A DNA stretch of 64,000 nt from Acetobacter estunensis (GCF_019083805.1 NZ_JAHRDV010000014.1:20102-84101), one strand, 5' to 3'; positions 8,988 to 18,969 are shown, counted from the first letter of the stretch. Notes: a model not told the origin generated them from the letters alone. Translations and numbers: made by a program.

Positions 8988-10067
8988 ATGGTCTCACAGG
9001 TCCAGCACGCATCGCTCGCGCACCGCCACACAGGAGTTTACCGGTTACGTGCCTTCGGCCCCGGTCTGGCTCTGTGTCTGGCTGTCACAGCCATGGCCTA
9101 TGCTTTGCAAGCCGGAGAACAGGTAGTTTTCGGCAAAGCATGGCTGGAAGCCCTCGTTTGGGCCATTCTGCTGGGGGCCGTTCTGCGAACACTGTGGAAC
9201 CCAAGCCCGAGATGGCATGCGGGCATCGCTTTCGGCGCGAAAGGTCTTTTGGAAATCTCGGTTGTCCTGCTGGGCGCCTCGGTCAGCGTCAGAACGCTTC
9301 AAGCGATCAATCCCGTTCTTCTTGCGGGAATTGTCAGCGTCGTGGCGCTTGTCATACCCCTGAGTTTCGGCATCGGTCGCCTGATCGGTCTGCCGTGGCG
9401 CATGGCCATGCTGGTGGCGTGCGGCAATTCCATTTGCGGAAACTCCGCCATCGCAGCCGTGGCTCCCATCATCAACGCGGACAGTGAAGACGTCGCGGCT
9501 TCCATCGCCTTTACAGCCATTCTGGGTGTTGCGGTCGTGCTGGGCCTGCCTGTGGCCGGCCTGATGCTCCATATGAGCGATGCCGCGTTCGGTACATTTG
9601 CCGGTCTCACGGTCTATGCCGTTCCTCAAGTCTTCGCGGCCGCAGCCCCTTTCGGCGCAACGGCTGTCCAGACAGGTATACTGGTGAAACTGGTACGGGT
9701 GCTGATGCTTGGCCCGGTCTGCGTCGCGCTCTCTCTTGCAGCCCCACGTCTCACTGCAGCGGAGGACGTGATCACCACGCCTAAGGGCCAGCAACCTCGA
9801 CTGTCGCATCTCGTGCCGTGGTTTATCGTCGGATTTCTTGGGTTGGCGGCCTGCCGCTCCCTCGGGTTCATTCCCGAAACGATGGCAGGAGCAGCAAGCA
9901 ATCTGGCGACATTCCTGACGGTAGTATCGATGGCGGCACTGGGTCTGGGCGTGGATATACGCACCGTCATGAAAGCGGGTGGACCCGTTACAGGAGCCGT
10001 AATTCTCTCACTGCTCACGCTCGCAGCCATAAGTCTGATGTTGCTGCACCTTATCGGGCTGACCTGA
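8988..10067 (+). CDS. YeiH-family putative sulfate/anion exporter
   Basis: 359 residues with about ten membrane segments; the YeiH/UPF0324 family is usually 320-350. Family hallmarks visible are SVVLLGASVSVRTLQAI near residue 95, LPWRMAMLVACGNSICGNSAIAA near 145 (the conserved CGxSICGxSA), and AVPQVFAAAAPFG near 210. The family is annotated as putative sulfate exporters in the inner membrane; direct transport data are thin. The ATG has a strong GGGAGGA site. It is divergent from its likely LysR regulator. Confidence 0.85.
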   Translation: MVSQVQHASLAHRHTGVYRLRAFGPGLALCLAVTAMAYALQAGEQVVFGKAWLEALVWAILLGAVLRTLWNPSPRWHAGIAFGAKGLLEISVVLLGASVSVRTLQAINPVLLAGIVSVVALVIPLSFGIGRLIGLPWRMAMLVACGNSICGNSAIAAVAPIINADSEDVAASIAFTAILGVAVVLGLPVAGLMLHMSDAAFGTFAGLTVYAVPQVFAAAAPFGATAVQTGILVKLVRVLMLGPVCVALSLAAPRLTAAEDVITTPKGQQPRLSHLVPWFIVGFLGLAACRSLGFIPETMAGAASNLATFLTVVSMAALGLGVDIRTVMKAGGPVTGAVILSLLTLAAISLMLLHLIGLT

Positions 10068-10152
10068 TGGCTTGGTAGGAAAGAACACGCGCCTGCTCAG
10101 TGGAGGCCGCCATCAAATCAAAAGCTGTCTCTTTGCAATTCTGTCCCCGTGC

Positions 10153-10158
10153 TTGACA
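10153..10158 (+). promoter_or_regulatory. Possible -35 element (TTGACA) for the hydratase-family gene
   Basis: The 185-base gap after the YeiH-type gene holds one perfect TTGACA. A convincing -10 at the right distance is not visible (TTCGAA at 17 bases). Nothing else stands out in the gap. Confidence 0.3.
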
Positions 10159-10252
10159 CTCTCTTTCGCGTCAGGTTCGAAAAGACAAACACTCCGGCGG
10201 TCGTTCATGACGCGGACACATTCTTTTCATTGAAGGACAAAGGACTCTTTCC

Positions 10253-11002
10253 ATGACGTCCGCAACGGCTTCTCTTGCCGCCCATCTGCTTTCCGTCCGC
10301 AAGGGTGTGTCGGCTCCTCTGACACAGGTTCCCGCAGATCTCGTGCCAACAACGGTAACAGAGGCGTATGCGGTCCAAAACAGCGTGGCGGCCGCACTCG
10401 GTCCCGTGCACGGATGGAAAGTGGGAGCCAGCAGCCCGGAGGCCGAGCCTTCCGCCGCCCCGCTCCACGAGGACACTCTTTTCCCCGATGGTGTCGTCAT
10501 TCCCGCCGACTTCCTGCGCCATCGCGGTGTGGAAGCGGAAATAGCGTGGCGCTTTGCCCATGATGTGGGAGACACCATCACGCGCGAGACTGTGCTCAAT
10601 GCTATCGGCAGCGTGCATCCCGTCATCGAGATTGTGGACACGCGGTATGAGCGCCCGGCCTCGCAACCCTCTCTCGCGCATATGGCCGATCAGCAAAGCC
10701 ATGGCGCGCTGGTCATTGGAGCAGCTTTTTCTCACTGGAAAACATTCGATCCCACCTCAGAGCACTTTGTGCTGCGCATCGATCATCGTCAGACGGCCGA
10801 GCGTATCGGTGGCAACGCTGCGGGAGATCCCCTGCGACTTCTTGTTTGGCTGGCGCGACATGCCGCCGAGCGCGGGCTGCCGATCACAGCCGGTACGATT
10901 GTGACGACCGGCTCTCTTTCCGGCGCAACTTTCGTGCCGCATCGGACACATGTCTCCGCGTGCTTCGACACGTTGGGAAGTGTTTCAGCTTTCCTCGCCT
11001 GA
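10253..11002 (+). CDS. 2-keto-4-pentenoate hydratase / fumarylacetoacetase-family protein
   Basis: 249 residues, the usual size of MhpD/DmpE-type hydratases. Visible family motifs are AYAVQNSVAAALG near residue 42, HGWKVGASS near 57, GVEAEIAWRF near 92 (metal-binding Glu pair) and HPVIEIVDTRY near 128. These enzymes use a divalent metal to hydrate 2-hydroxy-penta-2,4-dienoates. No other aromatic meta-cleavage genes are nearby, so the real substrate is open. The ATG has an AAGGA site. The 3' end overlaps the convergent recO by 18 bases. Confidence 0.8.
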   Translation: MTSATASLAAHLLSVRKGVSAPLTQVPADLVPTTVTEAYAVQNSVAAALGPVHGWKVGASSPEAEPSAAPLHEDTLFPDGVVIPADFLRHRGVEAEIAWRFAHDVGDTITRETVLNAIGSVHPVIEIVDTRYERPASQPSLAHMADQQSHGALVIGAAFSHWKTFDPTSEHFVLRIDHRQTAERIGGNAAGDPLRLLVWLARHAAERGLPITAGTIVTTGSLSGATFVPHRTHVSACFDTLGSVSAFLA

Positions 11003-11773
11003 AGCGACCGTCGGGATCAAAGCCCGCACCATATCGGCAAGCCGAACACGCGCGGATGGCAAGGGGCAGTGAACAGGGCCGAAAACATCCCGCATCAGGA
11101 AATGGCCTGTCAGTCGCAGACCGTCGTCCCAGTCCTGCGGCGTTCCATTGACCGAAGGGTCCAACAGGAAATGAGGCAGCGGCAGAAGACGGGATGCCCA
11201 TTTCCCCGCGCCGGCACGTGAGACCGCGCGACCAGTACGGGGAGATACATACACCAGATCCTCCGTTTCGCCCGTCACAGCACAGCAGGAAAGATCGAGC
11301 GCAAACCCCAGATCACGCAGGAGAATGACTTCCCAGCCCACAAGGGTGGCGATCTCAGCACCCTGCCCTGCCTCACCTTCCGTTCCCAGCATGGACAGAA
11401 AACCTGCCGTGTCCTGACAAAGACCCGGATAGGGTTCGGCTTCGGGAAGAGCCGCATCCGTAACCGCACAAACGGATGCAAGACAGGCGAGGCTTGCCCG
11501 AAAATTCATTGCACGGGCGGCATTCGCCGCTGCGAGTTCGCCAGAGACCAGACCGAGTTGACCTTCCGAGCGCATCCGGCACGTCACCTGCACAAGGTTG
11601 CCCATCTGCCAGATGCCTGCGCTGCGGCGGCTGCCACCGCCCTTTACCAATCCATGCACGACGCCCTGCGCCGGTGCGAACAGATGCACAAGAGCATCCG
11701 TTTCGGAAAAAAGAGTGCTGGAAAGAACAAGGGCGGGTGCCTCCCAGTTCAGGGATGCCCCGCCCTCGCGCAT
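10985..11773 (-). CDS. recO: DNA repair protein RecO
   Basis: 262 residues from ATG 11773 (TTG 11779 is also possible). The N-terminal OB fold shows WEAPALVLSSTLFSETDALV and a GVVHGLVKGGGSRRS stretch, typical of RecO. The C-terminal half keeps the family pattern CCAVTGETEDLVYVSPRTGR, a partly degenerate form of the zinc-binding motif. RecO loads RecA onto SSB-coated gaps with RecR. It starts 19 bases after the tsf stop on the same strand, so it may be read through from rpsB-tsf. Confidence 0.88.
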   Translation of the reverse strand: MREGGASLNWEAPALVLSSTLFSETDALVHLFAPAQGVVHGLVKGGGSRRSAGIWQMGNLVQVTCRMRSEGQLGLVSGELAAANAARAMNFRASLACLASVCAVTDAALPEAEPYPGLCQDTAGFLSMLGTEGEAGQGAEIATLVGWEVILLRDLGFALDLSCCAVTGETEDLVYVSPRTGRAVSRAGAGKWASRLLPLPHFLLDPSVNGTPQDWDDGLRLTGHFLMRDVFGPVHCPLPSARVRLADMVRALIPTVASGEES

Positions 11774-11791
11774 CGTCAACGACGCCTGACC

Positions 11792-12697
11792 TTAGCTGCC
11801 AGCAACCTTGGCAACTTCAGCCGCGAAATCGTTCTCTTCCTTCTCGATGCCCTCACCGAGCTGGAAGCGATCGAACGCAACAAGCTTCACGCCAGCCTTG
11901 TCGAGAACGGCTTTCACGCGGCTCTCGCCGTCATGGACCCACACCTGCTCCAGAAGAACGACTTCCTCATAGAACTTGCGGATACGACCATCGATCATCT
12001 TCTCAACAATGGCTTCCGGCTTGCCCGAGGCCAGAGCCTGCTCACGCAGCACCGAACGCTCGCGCTCGATCGACTCCGGATCGACGCTGCTGATGTCCAG
12101 AGCACTCGGACGGGTCGCGGCGACATGCATGCCAACCTGACGTCCAAGAGCTTCGATCGCATCGCTCTCGGAAGGGGCTTCGATAGCGGCCAGAACGCCG
12201 ATCTTACCCAGACCGGGCTTCAGCGCGCCGTGGATGTACGTCGCAACCACACCTGACGGCACTTCCAGAACGCGCGCCCGACGGATCGACATGTTCTCGC
12301 CGATGGTGGCGATCAGGTGCGTCAGTTCGTCGGCCACCGTACGACCAGACGTCACGACAGCAGCCTTCAGCTTCTCCAGATCGTCGCCAGCTTTCAGAGC
12401 GGCTTTCGCCACCTCTTCCACAAAGTTCTGGAATGCTTCGTTGCGAGCCACGAAGTCGGTCTCGGCATTCACCTCGACCATCGCCGCACGCTTGCCTTCG
12501 GAAACAACGCCAACCAGACCTTCCGCCGTCACACGACCGGACTTCTTGGCCGCAGCCGAAAGGCCTTTCTTGCGCAGCCAGTCAACGGCCGCCTCAATGT
12601 CACCAGCGGCCTCGTTGAGGGCCTTCTTGCAGTCCATCATGCCCGCGCCGGTCTGCTCACGCAGTTCCTTGACGAGTGCAGCAGTGATTTCCGCCAT
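11792..12697 (-). CDS. tsf: Elongation factor Ts
   Basis: 301 residues. EF-Ts exchanges GDP for GTP on EF-Tu. The N-terminal UBA-like region [20 protein letters not shown] and the [10 protein letters not shown] motif near residue 80 are diagnostic. The two core subdomains and the coiled part follow at the expected spacing. It lies 123 bases downstream of rpsB on the same strand, the universal rpsB-tsf order. The gap contains a GCACGT...ACGTGC inverted repeat (about 12723-12748) that could be a weak attenuator or processing site. Confidence 0.97.
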   Translation of the reverse strand: MAEITAALVKELREQTGAGMMDCKKALNEAAGDIEAAVDWLRKKGLSAAAKKSGRVTAEGLVGVVSEGKRAAMVEVNAETDFVARNEAFQNFVEEVAKAALKAGDDLEKLKAAVVTSGRTVADELTHLIATIGENMSIRRARVLEVPSGVVATYIHGALKPGLGKIGVLAAIEAPSESDAIEALGRQVGMHVAATRPSALDISSVDPESIERERSVLREQALASGKPEAIVEKMIDGRIRKFYEEVVLLEQVWVHDGESRVKAVLDKAGVKLVAFDRFQLGEGIEKEENDFAAEVAKVAGS

Positions 12698-12820
12698 GAT
12701 CTTATCTCCACAATAGCAGCAAGCACGTCACCACTATGGGCAACGTGCCTGCATCAATTCTGCGGGGTCGCCTCATCCCGTCCATGAGAAGACAGGAGAG
12801 GAGAAACGTCCCGTATGTCT

Positions 12821-13618
12821 TCAGCCAGCCTCAGCCGGAGCGACAGCCTGCTCGGCAACCGCCTTTTCTTCCATCAGTTCGGTGACGGGAAGCTCTTCCG
12901 CCGCACCGATGTCCTGACCGGAAGCGCCCAGCTCAGCCGAGATACCGTCAAGCACAGCACCGGAGACAAGGTTGCAATACAGCTCGATCGCGCGGATGGC
13001 GTCATCGTTGCCCGGGATCGGATAGGTCACGCCCTCAGGGTTCGAGTTGCTGTCGAGCACGGCCACAACCGGAATACCCAGCTTGTTGGCTTCCTCGATT
13101 GCGAGCTTCTCTTTCGTCGTGTCGATGACGAACAGGATGTCGGGCAGACCGCCCATCTCCTTGATGCCACCCAGCGAACGCTCAAGCTTGTCCTTGTCGC
13201 GGGTAATGTCGAGGATTTCCTTCTTCGTCAGACCCTGCGTCTCACCAGCAAGGATGTCCTCGATGCGACGCAGACGCTTGATCGAACCGGTGATGGTCTT
13301 CCAGTTCGTCAGCATGCCGCCGAGCCAGCGATGGTTGACATAATACTGACCGCAACGCTGCGCGGATTCAGCCACCAGATCGGATGCCGCGCGCTTCGTG
13401 CCCACGAACAGGACGCGACCGCCGCTTGCCACCGTGTCACGGATGACCTTCAGGGCGCGGTCAAGCAGAACGACCGTCTGCTGCAGATCGATGATGTGAA
13501 CCTGGTTGCGCACGCCGAACAGATACGGCGCCATGCGCGGGTTCCAACGACGGGTGTGATGGCCGAAGTGGACACCGGCTTCGAGAAGCTGGCGCAGGGT
13601 GAAATCAGGCATCGCCAT
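12821..13618 (-). CDS. rpsB: 30S ribosomal protein S2
   Basis: 265 residues from ATG 13618. The signature [21 protein letters not shown] near residue 10 is unmistakable, as are [10 protein letters not shown] near 65 and [20 protein letters not shown] near 165. The C-terminus carries an Ala/Glu-rich tail, as in many alphaproteobacteria. An AAGGA element lies about eleven bases before the start; the longer open frame to 13660 is probably untranslated leader. First gene of the rpsB-tsf operon. Confidence 0.97.
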   Translation of the reverse strand: MAMPDFTLRQLLEAGVHFGHHTRRWNPRMAPYLFGVRNQVHIIDLQQTVVLLDRALKVIRDTVASGGRVLFVGTKRAASDLVAESAQRCGQYYVNHRWLGGMLTNWKTITGSIKRLRRIEDILAGETQGLTKKEILDITRDKDKLERSLGGIKEMGGLPDILFVIDTTKEKLAIEEANKLGIPVVAVLDSNSNPEGVTYPIPGNDDAIRAIELYCNLVSGAVLDGISAELGASGQDIGAAEELPVTELMEEKAVAEQAVAPAEAG

Positions 13619-13796
13619 GATGCAAAATCCTTGTGTTCCGGTTGTTCCTCCGCAGCGCACCAGATCCGGTCATGCCGGACACCAGGACGGACGCTGCGTG
13701 TGAAGTTCCGCGCCACCTGACGCGAACGGGGCGTATATGCCGCCTTTACCCACAAAAGGCAAGAAATACGCCCGCGAAGATATGGTGACAGTTACC

Positions 13797-13815
13797 GGGC
13801 GGCGGCCTGCCGCCC
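13797..13815. terminator. GC-rich hairpin after the Rieske gene
   Basis: GGGCGGC-GGCCT-GCCGCCC is a perfect 7-base stem just downstream of the Rieske stop. There is no T tract on the minus strand, so it may be a Rho-assisted end or only a processing hairpin. Confidence 0.35.
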
Positions 13816-13827
13816 AGAATGGAGCGC

Positions 13828-14970
13828 TTAAACTTGCTCGGGCACACCCGAACGGCGCAGAAGCTCCCGAAGATTGCGGACCACGGGGAAGACCTCCACA
13901 TTGTGGTCTCCTCCAAGCTCGCGCCACGCCTCCTGCTCCATCTCCACGATTTCCTTGTCTTCCATGAAGATACGGTTCGTGAAGATTCCCAACACGGGCC
14001 ATGCCAGATCAAGGAGGAACTTCATCTTCGGCCGCCGCACGGAGAGAAGACCATAAGCCTGCGTTTCTTCCTGATGCTCCCCAAGTGGCACATAAGCCAC
14101 CCAGAGATCCATCATCAGGTCACCGTCCTTGTCGCGGATCTGGAGCGTCTGGTACGGATAGGTCGTGCGGATCGTCACGACCTCATCGATCGGCTGATCC
14201 TTCACATCAATAGTCTTGTCGTGACGTCCGAACAGCAGACGCTCCGCCAGAGGCTGCTCTCCGCCCTTGCGGGCAAAGCTGTAGCTAGCCTCCACGAAGT
14301 TCTCACCTTTGTCCTGACCAAGGAAGCGGGCAGTGATTTGCCCCATCTGCTTACGGTGCAGGAACTGATGATTCATGTCCATCAGGTTTTCGTGCATGAA
14401 GCTGTAGTGGCATTTCACGTGCGGATCGAAACGCCGCGTCTTGAACTCCTCGGTGTTGTTCACCTGACACGGAACGGGCACAGGCACTTTCTCGGCCAGA
14501 GCCGGGTCACCGGGGAAAATGAAGACCAGCCCGCCACTTTCCTTGCAGGGATAGGTCTTCACGCCGCGTCCCACACCGGGCTTATTGAGATAAGGCACCG
14601 TCACGCAGCACCCTTTCCGGTCAAACGACCAGCCGTGGTAGCAGCATTTCACCACATCACCCTCGACCTTGCCCTTGCTCAGCGGCACCTGCCGATGTGC
14701 GCAACGGTCTTCCAGAGCATAGATCGGCGCACCGTTATCGGGACGGACGATAACGATCGGATCTGCCCCGTAGCGTGTTCCGAACGGTTTGCCCGCCTTG
14801 ACCTTGTTCGACCAGGCGACCGGGTACCAGAAATTCGGATCGAGATCGACGCGGCGCAGATCCGGCTCCGTCGAGGTGTGGAGTTCGCGCGTAACCGCAG
14901 ACTCATCGCGACGAACCGGCTTTTCCGTCGGAGCAGAGGCTTGCCGCCCCACGTCCATCTGCATCACCAT
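13828..14970 (-). CDS. Rieske non-heme iron oxygenase, alpha-subunit type
   Basis: 380 residues. The N-terminal Rieske domain has CAHRQVPL and CCYHGW, about 19 residues apart (Cys-X-His...Cys-X2-His, residues about 90-110), binding a [2Fe-2S] cluster. The catalytic part carries FMHENLMDMNHQFLH near residue 195, giving the two His ligands of the mononuclear iron. Size and layout resemble single-component VanA/PaO-type oxygenases. No reductase, ferredoxin or pathway gene is adjacent, so the substrate is unknown. The ATG 14970 is preceded by a purine-rich GGGAGATGCGGAA. A CRP/FNR-type box lies about 190 bases upstream. Confidence 0.82.
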   Translation of the reverse strand: MVMQMDVGRQASAPTEKPVRRDESAVTRELHTSTEPDLRRVDLDPNFWYPVAWSNKVKAGKPFGTRYGADPIVIVRPDNGAPIYALEDRCAHRQVPLSKGKVEGDVVKCCYHGWSFDRKGCCVTVPYLNKPGVGRGVKTYPCKESGGLVFIFPGDPALAEKVPVPVPCQVNNTEEFKTRRFDPHVKCHYSFMHENLMDMNHQFLHRKQMGQITARFLGQDKGENFVEASYSFARKGGEQPLAERLLFGRHDKTIDVKDQPIDEVVTIRTTYPYQTLQIRDKDGDLMMDLWVAYVPLGEHQEETQAYGLLSVRRPKMKFLLDLAWPVLGIFTNRIFMEDKEIVEMEQEAWRELGGDHNVEVFPVVRNLRELLRRSGVPEQV

Positions 14971-15155
14971 TTCCGCATCTCCCGTTTCCAGATCATTGCA
15001 ACGTGACCTTACACGGGCAGGAACAGCGGATCACATTCCTCGCGTCCAGCCCCGGTGCCGATCAGTCCATCATTGTTGACAGAGGAAGATCGACCGGTGG
15101 CCTACCGATTGCAAGTCCCGCGCTCTGCATGGCTGCGCGACCTGCCCCGACTGTT

Positions 15156-15175
15156 TTCTTGATCCATCTCAAGAA
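15156..15175. promoter_or_regulatory. CRP/FNR-family site (TTGA-N6-TCAA within a longer palindrome)
   Basis: TTTCTTGATCCATCTCAAGA contains the FixK/FNR consensus TTGA-N6-TCAA, extended to TTCTTGA-N6-TCAAGAA, a perfect 7-base inverted repeat. It lies in the 226-base gap upstream of the Rieske gene and after the FlaG-like gene, both on the minus strand. The rest of this gap shows no gene that I can support. Confidence 0.55.
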
Positions 15176-15196
15176 GACGAAAAGGCGATGCTTCCG

Positions 15197-15475
15197 TCAG
15201 CTCGCTTTGAAACCGAACAACGAATACTGCTGCATCATATGCGCCGTCGGGTATTGCTCGATTACCTCACCCGCCGTGTTGTAGGTTTCCACCACAACGA
15301 TGCCCAGACCGGGATCGATATGCGACGCCGGATTGACGGGCGGAAGATCACTGGCCGCCGTTGGCGTCGAAGCGGAAACAGCCACGTTGGCACTTCCATT
15401 CGATGATGAACTGTCTTGGGCCGTCATGCGCTCTGACGTCCGCGTCGTTTCCATACCAGCAGCCGCGATCTGCAT
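15197..15475 (-). CDS. Small FlaG-like protein
   Basis: 92 residues. The first half is Ser/Thr/Ala-rich and probably disordered. The second half, HIDPGLGIVVVETYNTAGEV followed by IEQYPT, resembles the C-terminal core of FlaG-type flagellar proteins, where a DxxxxxVVxVxDxxTGEVIRQIP pattern recurs. No flagellar genes are nearby, so the assignment is tentative. A very strong GGGAGAGGG site before the ATG supports translation. It follows dnaE on the same strand after 74 AT-rich bases. Confidence 0.55.
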   Translation of the reverse strand: MQIAAAGMETTRTSERMTAQDSSSSNGSANVAVSASTPTAASDLPPVNPASHIDPGLGIVVVETYNTAGEVIEQYPTAHMMQQYSLFGFKAS

Positions 15476-15549
15476 CTGCCCTCTCCCAACCTTATGAGGC
15501 TACTGTCCGGCATGCCATAAATCTTAACTTCATACAATCATAAGTTGAA

Positions 15550-18500
15550 TCAAATGGAATCTATTCGCGTCACACCTGCAATCGTCTTGAGCGCCTGTCC
15601 CACGACCGGACTGATCCGGTATCTCCCCGGCAGCCTCACTTCCACCTCCTGTGTCTCAGCTATGCCGGGCAGAAGAACGACCGAACCACGCCCTCCTTCC
15701 TGACGCGTCAGAATCGCCTTGATACCGGCAATCGCCTCCGCGCTGTCCAGCCAGACCCGCATCTCCCCACCCGCGCGTGAGGCTTCTTCTTCCAGGTCCA
15801 CCAGGTCGCTGGCCGTGATCCGGAGCGCTTCCCCATCCAGCTTGAGATCGGCTGTCACCAGAACAGCCCGCCCCGCCACAAGCAGTTCACGCACACGCCC
15901 CAGAACCTCGGAGAACAGTGTCACCTCACAACTGCCGCTGGCATCCGAGAGATTGACCCATGCCATCTTGCTGCCCGTGCGCGTCGGACGCTCCTTGCGA
16001 TCCACCACGCAACCCGCGATCTTCACGCGCGTCACGCCCCCTTCCGCCGCCGTCAACAGGCGCGACATCGATACGACACCCATCCTTCGCATCGCTGCCT
16101 TATAGGAATCCAGCGGATGCGCGGTCATATGAAAGCCGATGGCCTCGGCTTCATATGACAGTTTTTCAAACTCGGGCCACGGCGGGCAGTTTGGCAGTCG
16201 CAGCGGCTCAGGCTCCGTCGGGCCACCGAACAGCCCCGCCTGCCCGCTTGCCGCTTCTTGCGCGCGCGCATGTGCACTTCGCAGGATCGTCTCGATAGCC
16301 CCGAACACGCGCGCACGATTGGGATCGAGTGAATCGAACGCGCCGGCGCGCGCCAGATTTTCAAGCTGCATCTTGTTGAGGTTCTTCGGATCGATCCGCG
16401 CTGCGAAATCCGCCAAATCGCGGAAGGGTTTTCCTCCCCGTGCCGCTGCCAACACCTGCATGGCGGCAAAGCCGACTTTCTTCACTGCCGCCAGTGCATA
16501 ACGAATACCGTAGGAACCATCTTCCTGCTTCTCAACCGTGAAATCCGCGTCCGAACGATTGATGTCAGGCGGCAGCACGCGAATACCAAGTCGTTCCGCT
16601 TCCTGCCGCAGGGCCGCCAGCTTTTCCGTTCGTTCGCGTGCCAGCGACATGCAGCCCGCCAGAAACGCGACGGGATAATTCGCCTTCATCCACGCCGTTT
16701 GATACGACACCAGTGCGTAGGCCGCCGCATGGGATTTATTGAAGCCATAGTCAGCGAACTTTGCCATGAGGTCAAAGACCTCGCCCGCCTTCTCTTTCGG
16801 AATACCGCGCCCTGTAGCACCTTCGGTGAAGATTTCGCGCTGCTTATCCATCTCAGCACGAATTTTCTTACCCATCGCGCGCCGCAACAGATCGGCGCCA
16901 CCCAGGCTGTAGCCCGCCATCTTCTGGGCGATCTGCATGACCTGTTCCTGATAGACCATGATGCCATAGGTCTCTTCAAGAATGTCACGGATTTCTTCGT
17001 GCGGCGGCTCCCAAGCTTCTCCATGCTTACGCCGGCAATAATCGGGAATGTTCGCCATAGGCCCCGGTCGATACAGCGCCACGGCAGCGATCAGATCTTC
17101 CAGCCGGGATGGCCGCATCTGCTTGAGCACGTCACGCATGCCCGCGCCTTCGAACTGGAACACACCCGCCGTGTCACCGCGTCCCAGCATTTCATAGGTC
17201 AGCTTGTCATCAAGTGGTATTTTTGAAAGATCGACTTCTACGCCAAGATCTTTCAGGAACCGGACACCGCGCTGCAGGATGGTGAGCGTCGTCAGGCCAA
17301 GGAAGTCGAACTTCACAAGCCCCGCCTGTTCAACATATTTCATGTTGAACTGCGTCACCAGCATGTCGCTCTTCGGATCGCGATAAAGCGGGACAAGATC
17401 GACAAGTTGCCGATCACCGATCACCACACCGGCAGCGTGCGTGGAGGCGTGGCGATACAGCCCCTCAAGCTGCTGCCCGATTTCCATGAGACGCCGCAAC
17501 GCCTCATCATTGTCGCGCATTTCCTGCAGTTTCGGCTCGCCCGCAATGGCATCCTTGAGCGTGACGGGTTTGGCTGGATTGTTGGGGATCAGTTCCGCCA
17601 CGCGGTTGACCATGCCGTAGGGCAAGCCCAGTACACGTCCCACATCGCGCACCGCTGCGCGTGCCTGCAATTTTCCGAACGTGATGATCTGCGCCACCCG
17701 ATCCGCGCCATATTCGCGTCGGACATAGGCAATCACCTCGTCACGTCGATCCTGACAGAAATCGATATCGAAATCCGGCATCGAGACACGTTCCGGATTC
17801 AGGAAGCGCTCGAACAGCAGATTGAAGGGGATAGGATCGATGTCCGTAATGGTCAGCGCATAGGCCACGAGCGAACCGGCACCCGAACCACGCCCCGGCC
17901 CTACCGGGATGTCATGCGCCTTTGCCCACTGGATGAAGTCCGCAACGATTAGGAAGTAGCCCGGGAACCCCATGCTGGAGATGATGTCGAGTTCGAATTC
18001 CAGCCGCTCCGAATAGGTTTCGCGCGTCTTTTCATCCGCGTTGATCGCGTCCAGACGCTTGACCAGCCCCTCCCGGGCCATACCTCGAACGGTTTCATCC
18101 TCCGTCTGCCCCTCACGCACCTTTGGGCACATTGGCAGCAACGGCTTGCGTGTCTCCACTTTGATCGCGCAGCTTTGCGCAATGGCCAACGTGTTGTCAC
18201 AGGCATCCGGTAAGTCCGCGAACAGGGCACGCATATCGGCGGCCGGCTTGAACCAGCACTCCGACGAAACGCGCCAGCGGTCTTTTTCCGCCATGGTCCG
18301 CCCCTGCGCGATGCAGATCAGCGCATCATGCGCCTCATGCATCTCGGGACGCGGAAAGAAACATTCATTGGTCGCGACAATTGGCAGACGCATCCGATCT
18401 GCGAGCGCCAGCACTCCCGGTTCGACTGCCTCTTCAATCGGCACGCCGAAACGGTTGAGTTCCACCACAAGATTATCGCCGAAAGCTTCGTGCAGACGCG

Positions 18501-18969
18501 CCAGCCATGCCTGCGCCATATCCTGCTGACCTTCCGCCAGCATCTGATAAAGCGGTCCGCGCGTGCCCCCTGTCAGCAGGAACAATCCCTGACTACGCTC
18601 ACACAGAAGATCGAGATTGATGGAGGGATCGCTCGTATCGCCTTCCAGAAATCCCGCCGAAGACAGAAACTGGAGATTGGCCAATCCCTGCTCATCGCGC
18701 GCCAGCAGGACAATCGGCTCAGAAGTAGCAGAGGGCCGGTCATCACGGGGTGGTAGTCCGATCTGACACCCGATGATGGGCTGCACGCCCTTCCCCGAGC
18801 AGTACTGCGAAAACTCCAGTCCGCCGAACAGGTTGCCTGTATCCGTGATCGCCACGGCGGGCATATCCATCCCGCGGGCAAGTCCCACCAACTCCGGGAT
18901 TCGGATGGCGCCCTGACTGAGGGAATAGGCGGAATGAACGCGGAGATGGACGAAATCGGCGTACGACAT
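15550..18969 (-). CDS. dnaE: DNA polymerase III alpha subunit
   Basis: 1139 residues, the replicative polymerase catalytic subunit. The N-terminal PHP domain begins FVHLRVHSAYSLSQGAI. The palm shows VGPGRGSGAGSLVAYAL near residue 360 and the catalytic MPDFDIDFCQDRRDEVI near 405. Fingers and tandem helix-hairpin-helix follow, with FNKSHAAAYALVSYQTAWM near 745. The C-terminal OB domain has TRTGSKMAWVNLSDASGSCE. Length and domain order are those of DnaE1. The ATG lies close to the end of the nitroreductase gene, on the same strand. Confidence 0.97.
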   Translation of the reverse strand: MSYADFVHLRVHSAYSLSQGAIRIPELVGLARGMDMPAVAITDTGNLFGGLEFSQYCSGKGVQPIIGCQIGLPPRDDRPSATSEPIVLLARDEQGLANLQFLSSAGFLEGDTSDPSINLDLLCERSQGLFLLTGGTRGPLYQMLAEGQQDMAQAWLARLHEAFGDNLVVELNRFGVPIEEAVEPGVLALADRMRLPIVATNECFFPRPEMHEAHDALICIAQGRTMAEKDRWRVSSECWFKPAADMRALFADLPDACDNTLAIAQSCAIKVETRKPLLPMCPKVREGQTEDETVRGMAREGLVKRLDAINADEKTRETYSERLEFELDIISSMGFPGYFLIVADFIQWAKAHDIPVGPGRGSGAGSLVAYALTITDIDPIPFNLLFERFLNPERVSMPDFDIDFCQDRRDEVIAYVRREYGADRVAQIITFGKLQARAAVRDVGRVLGLPYGMVNRVAELIPNNPAKPVTLKDAIAGEPKLQEMRDNDEALRRLMEIGQQLEGLYRHASTHAAGVVIGDRQLVDLVPLYRDPKSDMLVTQFNMKYVEQAGLVKFDFLGLTTLTILQRGVRFLKDLGVEVDLSKIPLDDKLTYEMLGRGDTAGVFQFEGAGMRDVLKQMRPSRLEDLIAAVALYRPGPMANIPDYCRRKHGEAWEPPHEEIRDILEETYGIMVYQEQVMQIAQKMAGYSLGGADLLRRAMGKKIRAEMDKQREIFTEGATGRGIPKEKAGEVFDLMAKFADYGFNKSHAAAYALVSYQTAWMKANYPVAFLAGCMSLARERTEKLAALRQEAERLGIRVLPPDINRSDADFTVEKQEDGSYGIRYALAAVKKVGFAAMQVLAAARGGKPFRDLADFAARIDPKNLNKMQLENLARAGAFDSLDPNRARVFGAIETILRSAHARAQEAASGQAGLFGGPTEPEPLRLPNCPPWPEFEKLSYEAEAIGFHMTAHPLDSYKAAMRRMGVVSMSRLLTAAEGGVTRVKIAGCVVDRKERPTRTGSKMAWVNLSDASGSCEVTLFSEVLGRVRELLVAGRAVLVTADLKLDGEALRITASDLVDLEEEASRAGGEMRVWLDSAEAIAGIKAILTRQEGGRGSVVLLPGIAETQEVEVRLPGRYRISPVVGQALKTIAGVTRIDSI

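Noticed and set aside
10171..10200. tRNA-like TTCGA stretch before the hydratase gene
   Set aside because: No acceptor or anticodon stems can be formed around it.
13819..15006. 395-codon open frame on the plus strand
   Set aside because: Antisense to the Rieske gene, which has clear cluster and iron motifs; this frame has none.
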